Shown here piece after piece: positions 45,257 through 53,545 of a stretch of 64,000 nt of DNA. How positions within the stretch are numbered: the stretch's first letter is position 1; each line of letters begins with the position of its first letter. A model generated the notes under the pieces. That model was not told the DNA's origin, did not search any database, and saw only the letters and a program-made list of their open reading frames with translations. This DNA comes from Janthinobacterium sp. LM6. GTDB taxonomy: Bacteria > Pseudomonadota > Gammaproteobacteria > Burkholderiales > Burkholderiaceae_D. The translations under genes and the position numbers were made by a program. The DNA is taken from positions 5,208,001 through 5,272,000 of the forward strand of contig NZ_CP019510.1 in assembly GCF_002002885.1 (NCBI RefSeq). Direction: 5' to 3'.

Positions 45257-46594
45257 ATGCACGACAACGCCAACCAACTTCCCGCCCCCGTCAGCCTGCG
45301 CAGCGCCTTCTGGTACTGGCTCAAACTCGGTTGCGTCAGCTTTGGCGGCCCGGCCGGGCAAATCGCCATGATGCATGCGGAACTGGTGGAAAAGCGGCGC
45401 TGGATTTCCGAACAGCGTTTCCTGCACGCCCTCAATTACTGCATGCTGCTGCCGGGGCCGGAAGCGACCCAGCTGGCCATCTACATCGGCTGGCTGATGC
45501 ACCGCACGCGCGGCGCCCTGGTGGCGGGCCTGCTGTTTTTGCTGCCTTCGCTGCTGCTGCTGATCGTCCTGTCCTGGCTGTACATGGCGTATGGCAACGT
45601 GGCCGCCATCGCCGGCGTCCTGTACGGCGTCAAGCCGGCCGTCGTCGCCATCGTGCTGGCGGCCGCCTGGCGCCTGGGCCGGCGCACCCTGCGCAGCCCC
45701 GCCCTGATCGCCATCGCGGCGGGCGCATTTGTCGCCATCGCCGCGCTACGGCTGCCATTTCCCTTGATCGTGCTCGCTGCCGCCCTGCTGGGCATGGCAG
45801 GCGGGCGCTGGCTGCCGGCCCATTTCCAGGCCGGCGGCACGCAACATGGCGGCGCGGCCCGCTACGGCGCCGCCCTGATCGATGACGACACGCCCACGCC
45901 GAAGCACGCGCGCTTTAGCTGGCCGCGCCTGCTTGGCACGGCCGCCGTGGGCCTGGCCCTGGCTTTCCTCGCCTGGCTGGGCCTGGCGCTGGCGGGCGGC
46001 GCGGACCAGCCGCTGGCGCAGATGGGCGTGTTTTTCAGCAAGGCAGCCCTGCTGACGTTCGGCGGCGCGTATGCCGTGCTGCCCTACCTGGTGCAGGGCG
46101 CCGCCGAGCACTACCACTGGATCACCAGCGCGCAAATGATGGATGGACTGGCCCTGGGCGAAACGACGCCCGGTCCCCTGATCATGATCGTCGCCTTCAT
46201 CGGTTTTGTCGGCGGCTGGAGCCACGCCGTGCTGGGCGACAACCTGTGGCTGGCGGGCGTGTGCGGCGCGCTCGTCGCCAGCTGGTTTACCTTCCTGCCC
46301 TCGTTCATCTTCATCCTGGCCGGCGCGCCGCTGGTGGAAGCGTCGCGCGGCAATCTGCGCCTGAGCGCGCCCCTGACGGCTATCTCGGCTGCCGTGGTGG
46401 GCGTCATCGCCAGCCTGGCCCTGTTCTTTGGCCGCCATGTCTTCTGGCAAGAAAACCCGCTGCCCCACTGGGACTGGCTGGCGATTGCCATCGCGCTGGC
46501 GGCCGGCGTGGCGCTGCTCAAGTTTCAAGTGGGCACCATCAAATTGCTGCTCGCCTGTGCCATCTTCGGCCTCGTGCTATCGTATCTGCCTTGA
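45257..46594 (+). CDS. chrA: Chromate transporter, ChrA family (long form)
   Basis: This 445-residue membrane protein is made of two homologous CHR halves. Each half carries the family motif: FGGPAGQIAMMHAELVEKRRW with LLPGPEATQLAIYIGW in the first half, and FGGAYAVLPYLVQGA with GETTPGPLIMIVAFIGF in the second. ChrA proteins export chromate; some members handle other anions. The ATG at 45257 is used because an earlier in-frame start at 45194 would lie inside the rne terminator. moaA follows by 29 bp. No chrB or chrC is present. Confidence 0.92.
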   Translation: MHDNANQLPAPVSLRSAFWYWLKLGCVSFGGPAGQIAMMHAELVEKRRWISEQRFLHALNYCMLLPGPEATQLAIYIGWLMHRTRGALVAGLLFLLPSLLLLIVLSWLYMAYGNVAAIAGVLYGVKPAVVAIVLAAAWRLGRRTLRSPALIAIAAGAFVAIAALRLPFPLIVLAAALLGMAGGRWLPAHFQAGGTQHGGAARYGAALIDDDTPTPKHARFSWPRLLGTAAVGLALAFLAWLGLALAGGADQPLAQMGVFFSKAALLTFGGAYAVLPYLVQGAAEHYHWITSAQMMDGLALGETTPGPLIMIVAFIGFVGGWSHAVLGDNLWLAGVCGALVASWFTFLPSFIFILAGAPLVEASRGNLRLSAPLTAISAAVVGVIASLALFFGRHVFWQENPLPHWDWLAIAIALAAGVALLKFQVGTIKLLLACAIFGLVLSYLP

Positions 46595-46623
46595 ACGACT
46601 CAACGTAAGTGGTATCACCTTTC

Positions 46624-47745
46624 ATGGCTGACAAGATTATCTACCTCGCCGAAGCCCGCAATGGGGCACCGGCGATCCCCGCGCGGCTGGAAAGCCCCAG
46701 CGGCAGCGTGGCCGACAGCCTGGGCCGGCCCCTGCATGACCTGCGCATCTCGATTACCGACCGCTGCAATTTCCGTTGCGTGTATTGCATGCCCAAGGAT
46801 GTATTCGACAAGAACCACGTGTACCTGCCGCACACGGATTTGCTGTCGTTCGAGGAAATCACGCGCATCGCGCGCCTGTTCGTCGCGCACGGGGTGGAAA
46901 AGATCCGCCTGACGGGCGGCGAACCGCTGCTGCGCAAGAATATCGAAAAGCTCATCGCCATGCTGGCCGAACTGCGCACGCCGTCGGGCCAGCCGCTGGA
47001 CCTGACCCTGACGACCAATGGTTCCTTGCTCGCCAGAAAGGCGCAAGCGCTCAAGGATGCGGGCCTGAACCGCGTCACCGTCTCGCTCGACTCGCTCGAC
47101 GACGCCACCTTCAAGCGCATGAACGACGTCGATTTCGCCGTCGCCGACGTGCTGCAAGGCATCGATGCGGCGCACGCGGCGGGCCTGGGCCCGATCAAGA
47201 TCAATATGGTCGTCAAGGCCGGTATGAATGAGCAGGAAATCGTGCCCATGGCGCGCCACTTCAAGGGCACCCCCTACATCCTGCGCTTCATCGAATACAT
47301 GGACGTGGGCGCCTCGAACGGCTGGAACTTGCAGGAAGTCATCCCGTCCGCCGAGGTCGTGCGGTGCATCGCCGCGCACATGCCCTTGCTGCCCATCGAC
47401 CCGAACTACGCGGGCGAGACGGCGGCGCGCTGGCGCTATGCCGATGGCAGCGGCGAGATCGGCCTCATTTCCAGCGTCACGCAAGCGTTCTGCGCCGACT
47501 GCAGCCGCGCCCGCCTCTCGACCGAGGGCAAGCTGTACACGTGTCTGTTCGCCAGCAGCGGCCACGACTTGCGCAGCCTGCTGCGCGGCGGCCGCAGCGA
47601 TGCGGAAATCTCCTCGGCCGTGGCGCAACTGTGGCGCGGCCGCGGCGACCGCTATTCGCAATTGCGCACCAGCCAGACGGATTTGACGGGCGGCGCGCTT
47701 GAGCACGGTAAAAAGAAAGTGGAAATGTCGTACATCGGCGGCTGA
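46624..47745 (+). CDS. moaA: GTP 3',8-cyclase MoaA
   Basis: MoaA (373 aa) is a radical-SAM enzyme that starts molybdenum-cofactor synthesis from GTP. The SAM cluster motif C48-x3-C52-x2-C55 (CNFRCVYC), the GGEP motif ([15 protein letters not shown]) and the C-terminal second-cluster Cys ([11 protein letters not shown], then [10 protein letters not shown]) are all present. The protein ends with EMSYIGG, matching the conserved C-terminal GG. ATG 46624 is preferred to a GTG at 46609. The Moco theme continues in the next gene. Confidence 0.97.
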   Translation: MADKIIYLAEARNGAPAIPARLESPSGSVADSLGRPLHDLRISITDRCNFRCVYCMPKDVFDKNHVYLPHTDLLSFEEITRIARLFVAHGVEKIRLTGGEPLLRKNIEKLIAMLAELRTPSGQPLDLTLTTNGSLLARKAQALKDAGLNRVTVSLDSLDDATFKRMNDVDFAVADVLQGIDAAHAAGLGPIKINMVVKAGMNEQEIVPMARHFKGTPYILRFIEYMDVGASNGWNLQEVIPSAEVVRCIAAHMPLLPIDPNYAGETAARWRYADGSGEIGLISSVTQAFCADCSRARLSTEGKLYTCLFASSGHDLRSLLRGGRSDAEISSAVAQLWRGRGDRYSQLRTSQTDLTGGALEHGKKKVEMSYIGG

Positions 47746-47807
47746 ATCGGGCGCGGCGCAGGCCCGCCGCTGCTACCATGGCGCATGCACCCATTTTTCT
47801 ACCTGAC

Positions 47808-49667
47808 ATGATCAACAAACACGACATTACCGGCCTGATCCTGGCCGGCGGCCTCGGCACGCGCATGGGCCAGCGCGACAAGGGCATGCTGCCCCTGCAT
47901 GGCCAGCCCCTGGCGCGCCACGTGGCCCAGCGCCTGGCGCCGCAAGTGGGCCAGCTGGCCCTCAGCGTCCACGCGGATGCGGGCGACTACGCGCGCTTCG
48001 GCCTGCCCGTCTGGCCCGACGTGCTGCCAGGCCAGCTGGGTCCGCTGGCCGGCTTACACAGCGGCATGCGGCACGCCGGCACGCCCTATCTGCTCACCGT
48101 GCCGTGCGACTCGCCCCTGCTGCCGCCCGACCTGGCGGCGCGCCTGGCCGCCGGTTTGACGCAAGACAATGCCGACCTGGCCATCGCCGTCACCGAAGAG
48201 ATCGATGCGGCGACGGGAGCGGCCGTGCGCCGCCCGCACCCCGTCTTTTGCCTGGTAAAAACCTCCGCCCTGCCCCAGCTCGACGCCTATCTGCGCGGCG
48301 GCGAACGCCGCATGCGCACCTGGCACGGCCCCTTGAAACTGGCCGAAGTGCTCTTCGAAAACAATAGTGCATTCGGCAACATCAATACCCCGGACGAGCT
48401 GGCCGCCCTGCAGGCGCAGGGCCTGTCCGTGCCGATGGCGCAAGCCATCCTGGCCGACACCGTCGCGCCCGTGGCCGACATCGAGGAACTGCCGCTGCCG
48501 CAAGCGTTCGAACGCATCCTGGCGGCCGACATCATCTCGCCCATCAGCGTGCCCGCGCACGACAATTCCGCCATGGATGGCTACGCGCTTCACGGGGCCG
48601 ACCTTGGCGCTGACCTTGGCAGCGACACCCCCGTAACCCTGGCCGTGGTCGACACCATCCTGGCGGGCCGCCCCGGCACGGTGGCCGTGCAGCGCGGCCA
48701 ATGCGCGCGCATCATGACGGGCGCCGTCATGCCCGACGGCTGCGACAGCGTGGTGCCGCAGGAACTGGTGCTGCACGTCAATGAAACCAGCATCACGCTG
48801 GCGCCGGACTGCATCCGCGCCGGCGACAACCGCCGCTTCAAGGGCGAAGACTTGATGCAAGGCAAACCGGCCTTGCTGCAAGGCAAGATACTCGGACCGG
48901 CCGAGCTGGGTTTGCTGGCCTCGCTGGGCATCGCCACGGTGCCCGTGCGCCGCCGCCTGCGCGTGGCCTTCTTTTCCACCGGCGACGAATTGCGCTCGCT
49001 CGGCCAGCCGCTCGACGCGGGCTGCATCTACGACAGCAACCGCTACACCCTGCTGGGCATGCTGACGCGCCTCGGCTGCGAGGTGCTCGACATGGGCATC
49101 GTCAAGGACAATCCGCAAGCGCTGGAAGCGGCCCTGCGCGGCGCCTGCGCCTCGGCCGACGTCATCGTCACCTCGGGCGGCGTCTCCAGCGGCGCGGCCG
49201 ATTTTACGCGCGACATCCTGGCGCGCCTCGGTGACGTGGCCTTCTGGCAGATCAACATGCGCCCGGGCCGCCCCATGGCCTTCGGGCGGATTGCCAGCGA
49301 GGGCGAATCGGCCTTGCTGCTGGGCCTGCCCGGCAACCCGGTGGCCGTGATGGCGGCGTTTTATTTCCTCGCCCGCCCGACCCTGCTGCGCCTGATGGGC
49401 GCCGACGCGGACACGTCCGCCCTGCCGCTGCTGCAAGTGGCGGCGCAAGCGGCGATCCGCAAGAAACGGGGCCGCACGGAATACCAGCGCGGCATCGTCG
49501 AGCGCGGTGCGGACGGGCGCCAGCACGTGCGCGTGACGGGCGCGCAAGGCTCGGGCATCCTGCGCTCGATGACGCAAGCCAATTGCATGATCGTGTTGCA
49601 CGAGGCGCAAGGCCACGTGGCGGCCGGCGACCTGGTCGATATCGTGCTGTTCCATGGATTGACCTGA
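47808..49667 (+). CDS. MobA-MoeA fusion, molybdenum cofactor synthesis
   Basis: One 619-residue frame contains two enzymes. Residues 1-203 are MobA (Moco guanylyltransferase: ILAGGLGTRMGQRDKGMLPL, VPCDSPLL, NINTPDEL). Residues ~207-619 are MoeA (molybdate insertion: VPAHDNSAMDGYAL, RIMTGAVMPDGCDSVV, FFSTGDELRSLG, VTSGGVSSGAADF, LLGLPGNPVAVMAAF). No stop separates them and the linker is about ten residues. An in-frame ATG at 48435 (residue 210) could allow separate MoeA synthesis, but its ribosome site is poor. Start is ATG 47808 or 47778. Confidence 0.93.
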   Translation: MINKHDITGLILAGGLGTRMGQRDKGMLPLHGQPLARHVAQRLAPQVGQLALSVHADAGDYARFGLPVWPDVLPGQLGPLAGLHSGMRHAGTPYLLTVPCDSPLLPPDLAARLAAGLTQDNADLAIAVTEEIDAATGAAVRRPHPVFCLVKTSALPQLDAYLRGGERRMRTWHGPLKLAEVLFENNSAFGNINTPDELAALQAQGLSVPMAQAILADTVAPVADIEELPLPQAFERILAADIISPISVPAHDNSAMDGYALHGADLGADLGSDTPVTLAVVDTILAGRPGTVAVQRGQCARIMTGAVMPDGCDSVVPQELVLHVNETSITLAPDCIRAGDNRRFKGEDLMQGKPALLQGKILGPAELGLLASLGIATVPVRRRLRVAFFSTGDELRSLGQPLDAGCIYDSNRYTLLGMLTRLGCEVLDMGIVKDNPQALEAALRGACASADVIVTSGGVSSGAADFTRDILARLGDVAFWQINMRPGRPMAFGRIASEGESALLLGLPGNPVAVMAAFYFLARPTLLRLMGADADTSALPLLQVAAQAAIRKKRGRTEYQRGIVERGADGRQHVRVTGAQGSGILRSMTQANCMIVLHEAQGHVAAGDLVDIVLFHGLT

Positions 49668-50455
49668 TGAAACATCTACTTCTGGCACTGGCCTTGCTGC
49701 CGTGCATGGGTGCCGCGCAGGCTGCCGAAGTGCTCGCCAATGGCTACAGCGTGCGCTTCGACGAGCGCATCGAAACGGCGCCGGGCGACTTGCATGGCGC
49801 CAGCGTGGGCCGCATCCGCCTCGTGCGCACCGGCGACCAGGCGCTCGTGTGGCAGGAAAACACGCCCTTGCAGCCGGGCTGCGGCGCCATCGCGGCCGTC
49901 ACCGTCCTCGACGACCGCTTCGTCGCCCTGTGCGGCCACCTGGGCGGGCGCCATTACACGCAAAAGATCATTTTCATGCAAGGCAACTCACCCGCCATGG
50001 TGAGCGTGGACCAGTTCGACTCGCCCAGTGCCGTGCGCGTGGAGCGCGACGGATCGCTGGCCATCGACGTCCTGCGGCGCGACCTGTTTCCAGGCGAGCT
50101 GACGGGTCCGCATTACTTTCCCACCGTGTACCGCTTGCACCACGACGACGCTACGTTCGGTTTCGTCCCCAGCTTTGATGGCGATGCCGCCGAACGCTAC
50201 TGGCAGCACTACCGCGCCACGCGCCAGGCGGCGCCGGCAGCGTCCGTGCTGCCGGAACTGCTGGCCTCCCTGCTGGCGGCCCAGGCCGGCAAGCAATCGA
50301 TCTGCGCGGAGCTGGACACGCTTGCCGCCGACTTGCAGCAAGGGCGGCAGTACGATGCGCAAGGCGCGCGCACCTTGATGCGCACCTGGCTGCACAAGCT
50401 GCCCGCCATCGGCTATCCCGCCCTCGATACGCAAGCCTGCCCGGGCCGCATCTAA
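49667..50455 (+). CDS. Unrecognised periplasmic protein
   Basis: Not recognised. 262 residues with a clear Sec signal peptide (residues 1-20, MKHLLLALALLPCMGAAQAA). The mature part is rich in beta-strand patterns (YSVRFDERIETAPGDLHG, VGRIRLVRTGDQALVWQE), with Cys pairs around residues 67 and 88 that may form a disulfide, and a helical C-terminal third. The ATG overlaps the mobA-moeA stop by one base (TGATG), so it is translationally coupled to the Moco genes, though a molybdenum role is not evident. Confidence 0.78.
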   Translation: MKHLLLALALLPCMGAAQAAEVLANGYSVRFDERIETAPGDLHGASVGRIRLVRTGDQALVWQENTPLQPGCGAIAAVTVLDDRFVALCGHLGGRHYTQKIIFMQGNSPAMVSVDQFDSPSAVRVERDGSLAIDVLRRDLFPGELTGPHYFPTVYRLHHDDATFGFVPSFDGDAAERYWQHYRATRQAAPAASVLPELLASLLAAQAGKQSICAELDTLAADLQQGRQYDAQGARTLMRTWLHKLPAIGYPALDTQACPGRI

Positions 50456-50510
50456 ACATCCCTTGCCGCGCCGCCCGCTGGCGGCGCATCTCCAAGCTCC
50501 CCCTCCCGAC

Positions 50511-50534
50511 CGGCCCGCCTTGCGCGGGCCGTTT
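50511..50534 (+). terminator. Probable terminator after the Moco operon
   Basis: Perfect 8-bp stem CGGCCCGC / GCGGGCCG with a 5-nt loop, followed by TTT, 56 bp past the preceding stop. The short T run lowers confidence. Confidence 0.65.
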
Positions 50535-50660
50535 GCATTGCTCCTTCGCAATCAATTTTCCTCCAGGAAACTGCTCGACTATTGAGATAAAAATGTTAAT
50601 TATTTCTTTAAATATCATATAAATAAACACAACACTAATTGTAATTATTTTATTTATTTG

Positions 50661-50688
50661 TTGATATTTAAGTTTCTTCGGTGATAAC
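50661..50688 (+). promoter_or_regulatory. Candidate promoter of the PEP-CTERM gene
   Basis: TTGATA, 16 nt, GATAAC, in a strikingly AT-rich stretch (about 50580-50730) in this GC-rich window, 57 bp upstream of the ATG. No sigma-54 element of the kind linked to PrsK/PrsR control was seen. Confidence 0.3.
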
Positions 50689-50744
50689 ATCCAAACTTAT
50701 ACGAAAAGTTCAATTTTGATATTGTTTTCATGAGGAAACTAATA

Positions 50745-51644
50745 ATGAGACACCGCTCTTGGAACGCGGGCGCCAGCATGCTGGGAGCGGCTTGCCTGCT
50801 TGGCATATTGACCCTCGCGCCGCCGCCCGCCCATGCCAAAGGAGCCCCTCGGGCCGACGTACTGGACAACTGCAGCTGGAACCGCCCCGGCGCCGACCCG
50901 TTCATGGGCGATGTCGTGGCCGCCGTGGACAGGTACCCGGACATCGCGCCGCAGGTGCGCGAGCAATTGAAGGCGCGCATGCGCGCGCGCCAGTATGATG
51001 AAATCGTCGTGATCAGCCGCGACGCCATCCGCGGCAAGGGCAATTACGATGCGCGCATCAGCGACATGCATTTCGGCCCGGGCCGCGTTTGCCGCAATGT
51101 CACGCGGGCAGGCTGGAGCGAGCAGATGCAGGAAAGGGGACTCGTGTACTGTGTGCAGGGCGCCTGCATTCTCGTGCCCACCGTGTGCCGCAATGTCAGC
51201 CGCATCACGCAGGCGGCGGCCGGGCCGCGCGGCGCTGGCGCGGCCCCGGTTGGCGCCGCGCCGGGCGGTGCAACGCCGGCAGCGGCCGCACCGGCGGCAA
51301 CGGGCGTGCCCGTCATCGAGCATCCCGTCGCCGCGCATGGCGGTTCGCTCACGGGCGCGGCGCCGCCGGCCGTGGTGGCCGGCCTGCCCCTGCCGGGCTT
51401 CGATGTTGTGCGCGGCAGCCGCGACACGATGCTGCCGTCGGGCATAGGCGGTGGCCAGCCACCGCGCGGCAGCAGCATCATCGTCGAGCCGTTCACCCCC
51501 ACCGTCATGCTGCCGTCGCTGCCGCCCACCGGCCTGTCCGTCCTGCCCGCCGTGCCGGAACCGCAAACGTGGGCCATGCTGCTGGCGGGACTGGCGCTGC
51601 TGGTCTGCGCCACGCTGCGCCGCCGGCCTGCGGCGGCGGCCTGA
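50745..51644 (+). CDS. MHFG-type PEP-CTERM protein
   Basis: 299-residue exported protein with a signal peptide (residues ~1-31, ending PPPAHA), a folded domain (~35-155) with four Cys (116, 136, 141, 148) and the family hallmark MHFG at 108-111 (ISDMHFGPGRVC). A Pro/Ala/Gly-rich region follows, then a C-terminal PEP-CTERM sorting signal (270-299: VPEPQTWAMLLAGLALLVC, then RRRP). The tail is processed by an exosortase, not present here. ATG 50745 has a GAGGA site; ATG 50730 is less well placed. PEP-CTERM proteins usually go to the envelope or extracellular matrix. Confidence 0.88.
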   Translation: MRHRSWNAGASMLGAACLLGILTLAPPPAHAKGAPRADVLDNCSWNRPGADPFMGDVVAAVDRYPDIAPQVREQLKARMRARQYDEIVVISRDAIRGKGNYDARISDMHFGPGRVCRNVTRAGWSEQMQERGLVYCVQGACILVPTVCRNVSRITQAAAGPRGAGAAPVGAAPGGATPAAAAPAATGVPVIEHPVAAHGGSLTGAAPPAVVAGLPLPGFDVVRGSRDTMLPSGIGGGQPPRGSSIIVEPFTPTVMLPSLPPTGLSVLPAVPEPQTWAMLLAGLALLVCATLRRRPAAAA

Positions 51645-51656
51645 ACGCCGGCGGCG

Positions 51657-53042
51657 CTATTCGCCGTCCGCTTCGGCGGACAGCCCCGCGTCCGCCTTAC
51701 CCAGCAGCAAGGCGGCCGCCTCGCCCGGCAAGGCTTCCACGGATTTCAATTTGCGCGCCATTTGCCGGCTGCGCACTTCCGCGCTTTCGATATTCTTCGC
51801 CGCCTTTTCCAGGGTCAGCCGGGTTTGCGACAGCACGTCGCCGAACTTGCCGAATTCCGTCTTCACGGCGCCCAGCACCTGCCACACTTCCGACGAGCGC
51901 TTTTCCAGCGCCAGGGTGCGGAAACCCATTTGCAGGCTGTTGAGCAAGGCCGTCAAAGTGGATGGCCCCGCGATGCTGACCCGGTGCACGCGCTGCAATT
52001 CGTCGGCCAGGCCAGGGCGGCGCAACACTTCCGCATACAGGCCTTCCGTGGGCAGGAAGAGGATGGCAAAGTCGGTGGTCAGCGGCGGCGCCAGGTATTT
52101 GTCCGCGATGGTTTTCGCTTCGCCCCGCACGGCCCGTTCCAGCTCGCGTCCGGCCAGGGCCACGCCGTCGGCATCGGCCCGCTCTGCCGCTTCGACCAGG
52201 CGCTCGTACTGTTCCTTGGGGAACTTCGCGTCGATCGGCATCCATACGGGCGGCCCGCCATCGGACAGGCCCGGCAGTTTCAGGGCGAATTCCACGCGCG
52301 CGCCGCTGCCGGCCACGGTTTCCACGTTCTTCGCGTACTGGTCGACAGTGAGTACCTGCTCCAGCAGCATTTCCAGCTGCACTTCGCCCCATGTTCCCCG
52401 CGTCTTGACGTTGGTGAGCACCCGCTTCAGGTCGCCCACGCCCAGCGCCAGCTGCTGCATTTCGCCGAGGCCCTGGTGGACTTTTTCCAGCCGCTCCGAC
52501 ACTTGCTGGAACGAGGCAGTCAGGCGCGTCTCCAGCGTGGCGTGCAGTTTCTCGTCGACCGTCTTGCGCATCTCTTCCAGGCGCGCGCCATTGTCGGCCT
52601 GCAAGTCGCGGATCTTGCTTTCCAGGGTGGCGCGCACTTCCAGCATGCGCTGCGCATTCGATTCCGTCAGCTGCGCCAGGGTCTGGTTGGTGCTGTCGGC
52701 AAAGCGCGCCAGGCTTTGCGCCTGTTCCTCGCGCCCGACTTTTCCCTGCGCCTGCATCTGCGTGCGCAGGCTGTCGAGCTGCTGCAGGGTCGCCGCCTGG
52801 AATTGCGCCAGGCTGGCGGCCAGGTCTTGCCGCGTCGCTTGCGCCGACGCCTGCAGTTGCAGCCGCACTTCGCGCTCGACCCGGTCGATGCGCTCCAGGC
52901 TTTGTTGCTGGTGCTGCTGCACCAGGGCCAGGGTGGTGGCGCCATCGCCGGCCGCGCCACGGGGGCGCAGCAAGATCAATAGCAACAGGACGATGGCGAC
53001 GATGGCGGCGCCCAGCAGGCTGTAAAACTCGATTGGGCTCAT
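51657..53042 (-). CDS. rmuC: DNA recombination protein RmuC
   Basis: RmuC (461 aa) is a predicted nuclease-fold protein that limits recombination at inverted repeats in E. coli. It has an N-terminal membrane helix (residues ~8-26, LGAAIVAIVLLLLILL), a long coiled coil (~35-190) and the RmuC core (~200-400; KTRGTWGEVQLEMLLEQVL, PIDAKFPKEQYERLVEAA, FLPTEGLYAEVLR). Length is typical. It is 5 bp after the globin gene on the same strand, so the two are probably co-transcribed. Confidence 0.95.
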   Translation of the reverse strand: MSPIEFYSLLGAAIVAIVLLLLILLRPRGAAGDGATTLALVQQHQQQSLERIDRVEREVRLQLQASAQATRQDLAASLAQFQAATLQQLDSLRTQMQAQGKVGREEQAQSLARFADSTNQTLAQLTESNAQRMLEVRATLESKIRDLQADNGARLEEMRKTVDEKLHATLETRLTASFQQVSERLEKVHQGLGEMQQLALGVGDLKRVLTNVKTRGTWGEVQLEMLLEQVLTVDQYAKNVETVAGSGARVEFALKLPGLSDGGPPVWMPIDAKFPKEQYERLVEAAERADADGVALAGRELERAVRGEAKTIADKYLAPPLTTDFAILFLPTEGLYAEVLRRPGLADELQRVHRVSIAGPSTLTALLNSLQMGFRTLALEKRSSEVWQVLGAVKTEFGKFGDVLSQTRLTLEKAAKNIESAEVRSRQMARKLKSVEALPGEAAALLLGKADAGLSAEADGE

Positions 53043-53047
53043 GGGTG

Positions 53048-53443
53048 TCAGTCAGGTTTGTTGCGCATCCAGTCGGCCGTCTGATAGAACGATTCCATCA
53101 GGCGCACGCGCAGGGACTCTTCGATGCCCGTGTCTTCCATGGCCCAGGCCATGGCGCGCAGCCACTGGTCGCGCTCGCTGGTGCCGATGGCGTAGGGCAA
53201 GTGACGCGCGCGCAGGCGCGGGTGGCCGAATTTCTCGATATACAAGTCCGGGCCGCCCATCCAGCCCGTCAGGAAGAAATACAGCTTGTCGCGCGAACCG
53301 TCCGTCGAGGGCGGATGCATGACGCGGATGCCGGCGAACTCGGCTTCGAGTTCCATCAAGTCATAAAAACGGTCGACCATTTCGCGCAGCACGGGGGCGC
53401 CGCCGATGGTCTCGTACAGGGTGGGGGCAGTGGTATCAGTCAT
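53048..53443 (-). CDS. Group II truncated haemoglobin
   Basis: 131-residue truncated globin of the GlbO/YjbI type. Helices with TLYETIGGAPVLREMVDRFY, the proximal-His region FGHPRLRARHLPYAIG (the His after LRAR is the likely haem ligand), and the GWMGGPDLYIEKFGHP loop with the distal Tyr/Trp positions are typical of group II. Such proteins bind oxygen or NO. ATG 53443 is preferred; ATG 53452 adds three residues. It precedes rmuC. Confidence 0.92.
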   Translation of the reverse strand: MTDTTAPTLYETIGGAPVLREMVDRFYDLMELEAEFAGIRVMHPPSTDGSRDKLYFFLTGWMGGPDLYIEKFGHPRLRARHLPYAIGTSERDQWLRAMAWAMEDTGIEESLRVRLMESFYQTADWMRNKPD

Positions 53444-53516
53444 GGCCGCCATGATAGCGCAAGCGCCGGCGGCCCACGCGGCGCCGGCTGCCGCTGCCGG
53501 CATAAAAAGCAATATA

Positions 53517-53530
53517 CTTGACTACTCAAG
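53517..53530. promoter_or_regulatory. Operator-like palindrome before MFS gene
   Basis: CTTGA-N4-TCAAG, perfect 5-bp arms, overlapping a TATACT -10-like hexamer (53513-53518) and 15 bp before the MFS ATG. The same site in near-identical form lies before the marR gene at 55221-55234, so it is a likely MarR operator. Confidence 0.55.
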
Positions 53531-53545
53531 CTTTTATCAACTACC

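Noticed and set aside
48054-49688. 544-codon minus-strand frame over mobA-moeA
   Set aside because: His/Arg/Ala-rich shadow of a conserved gene with no independent evidence.
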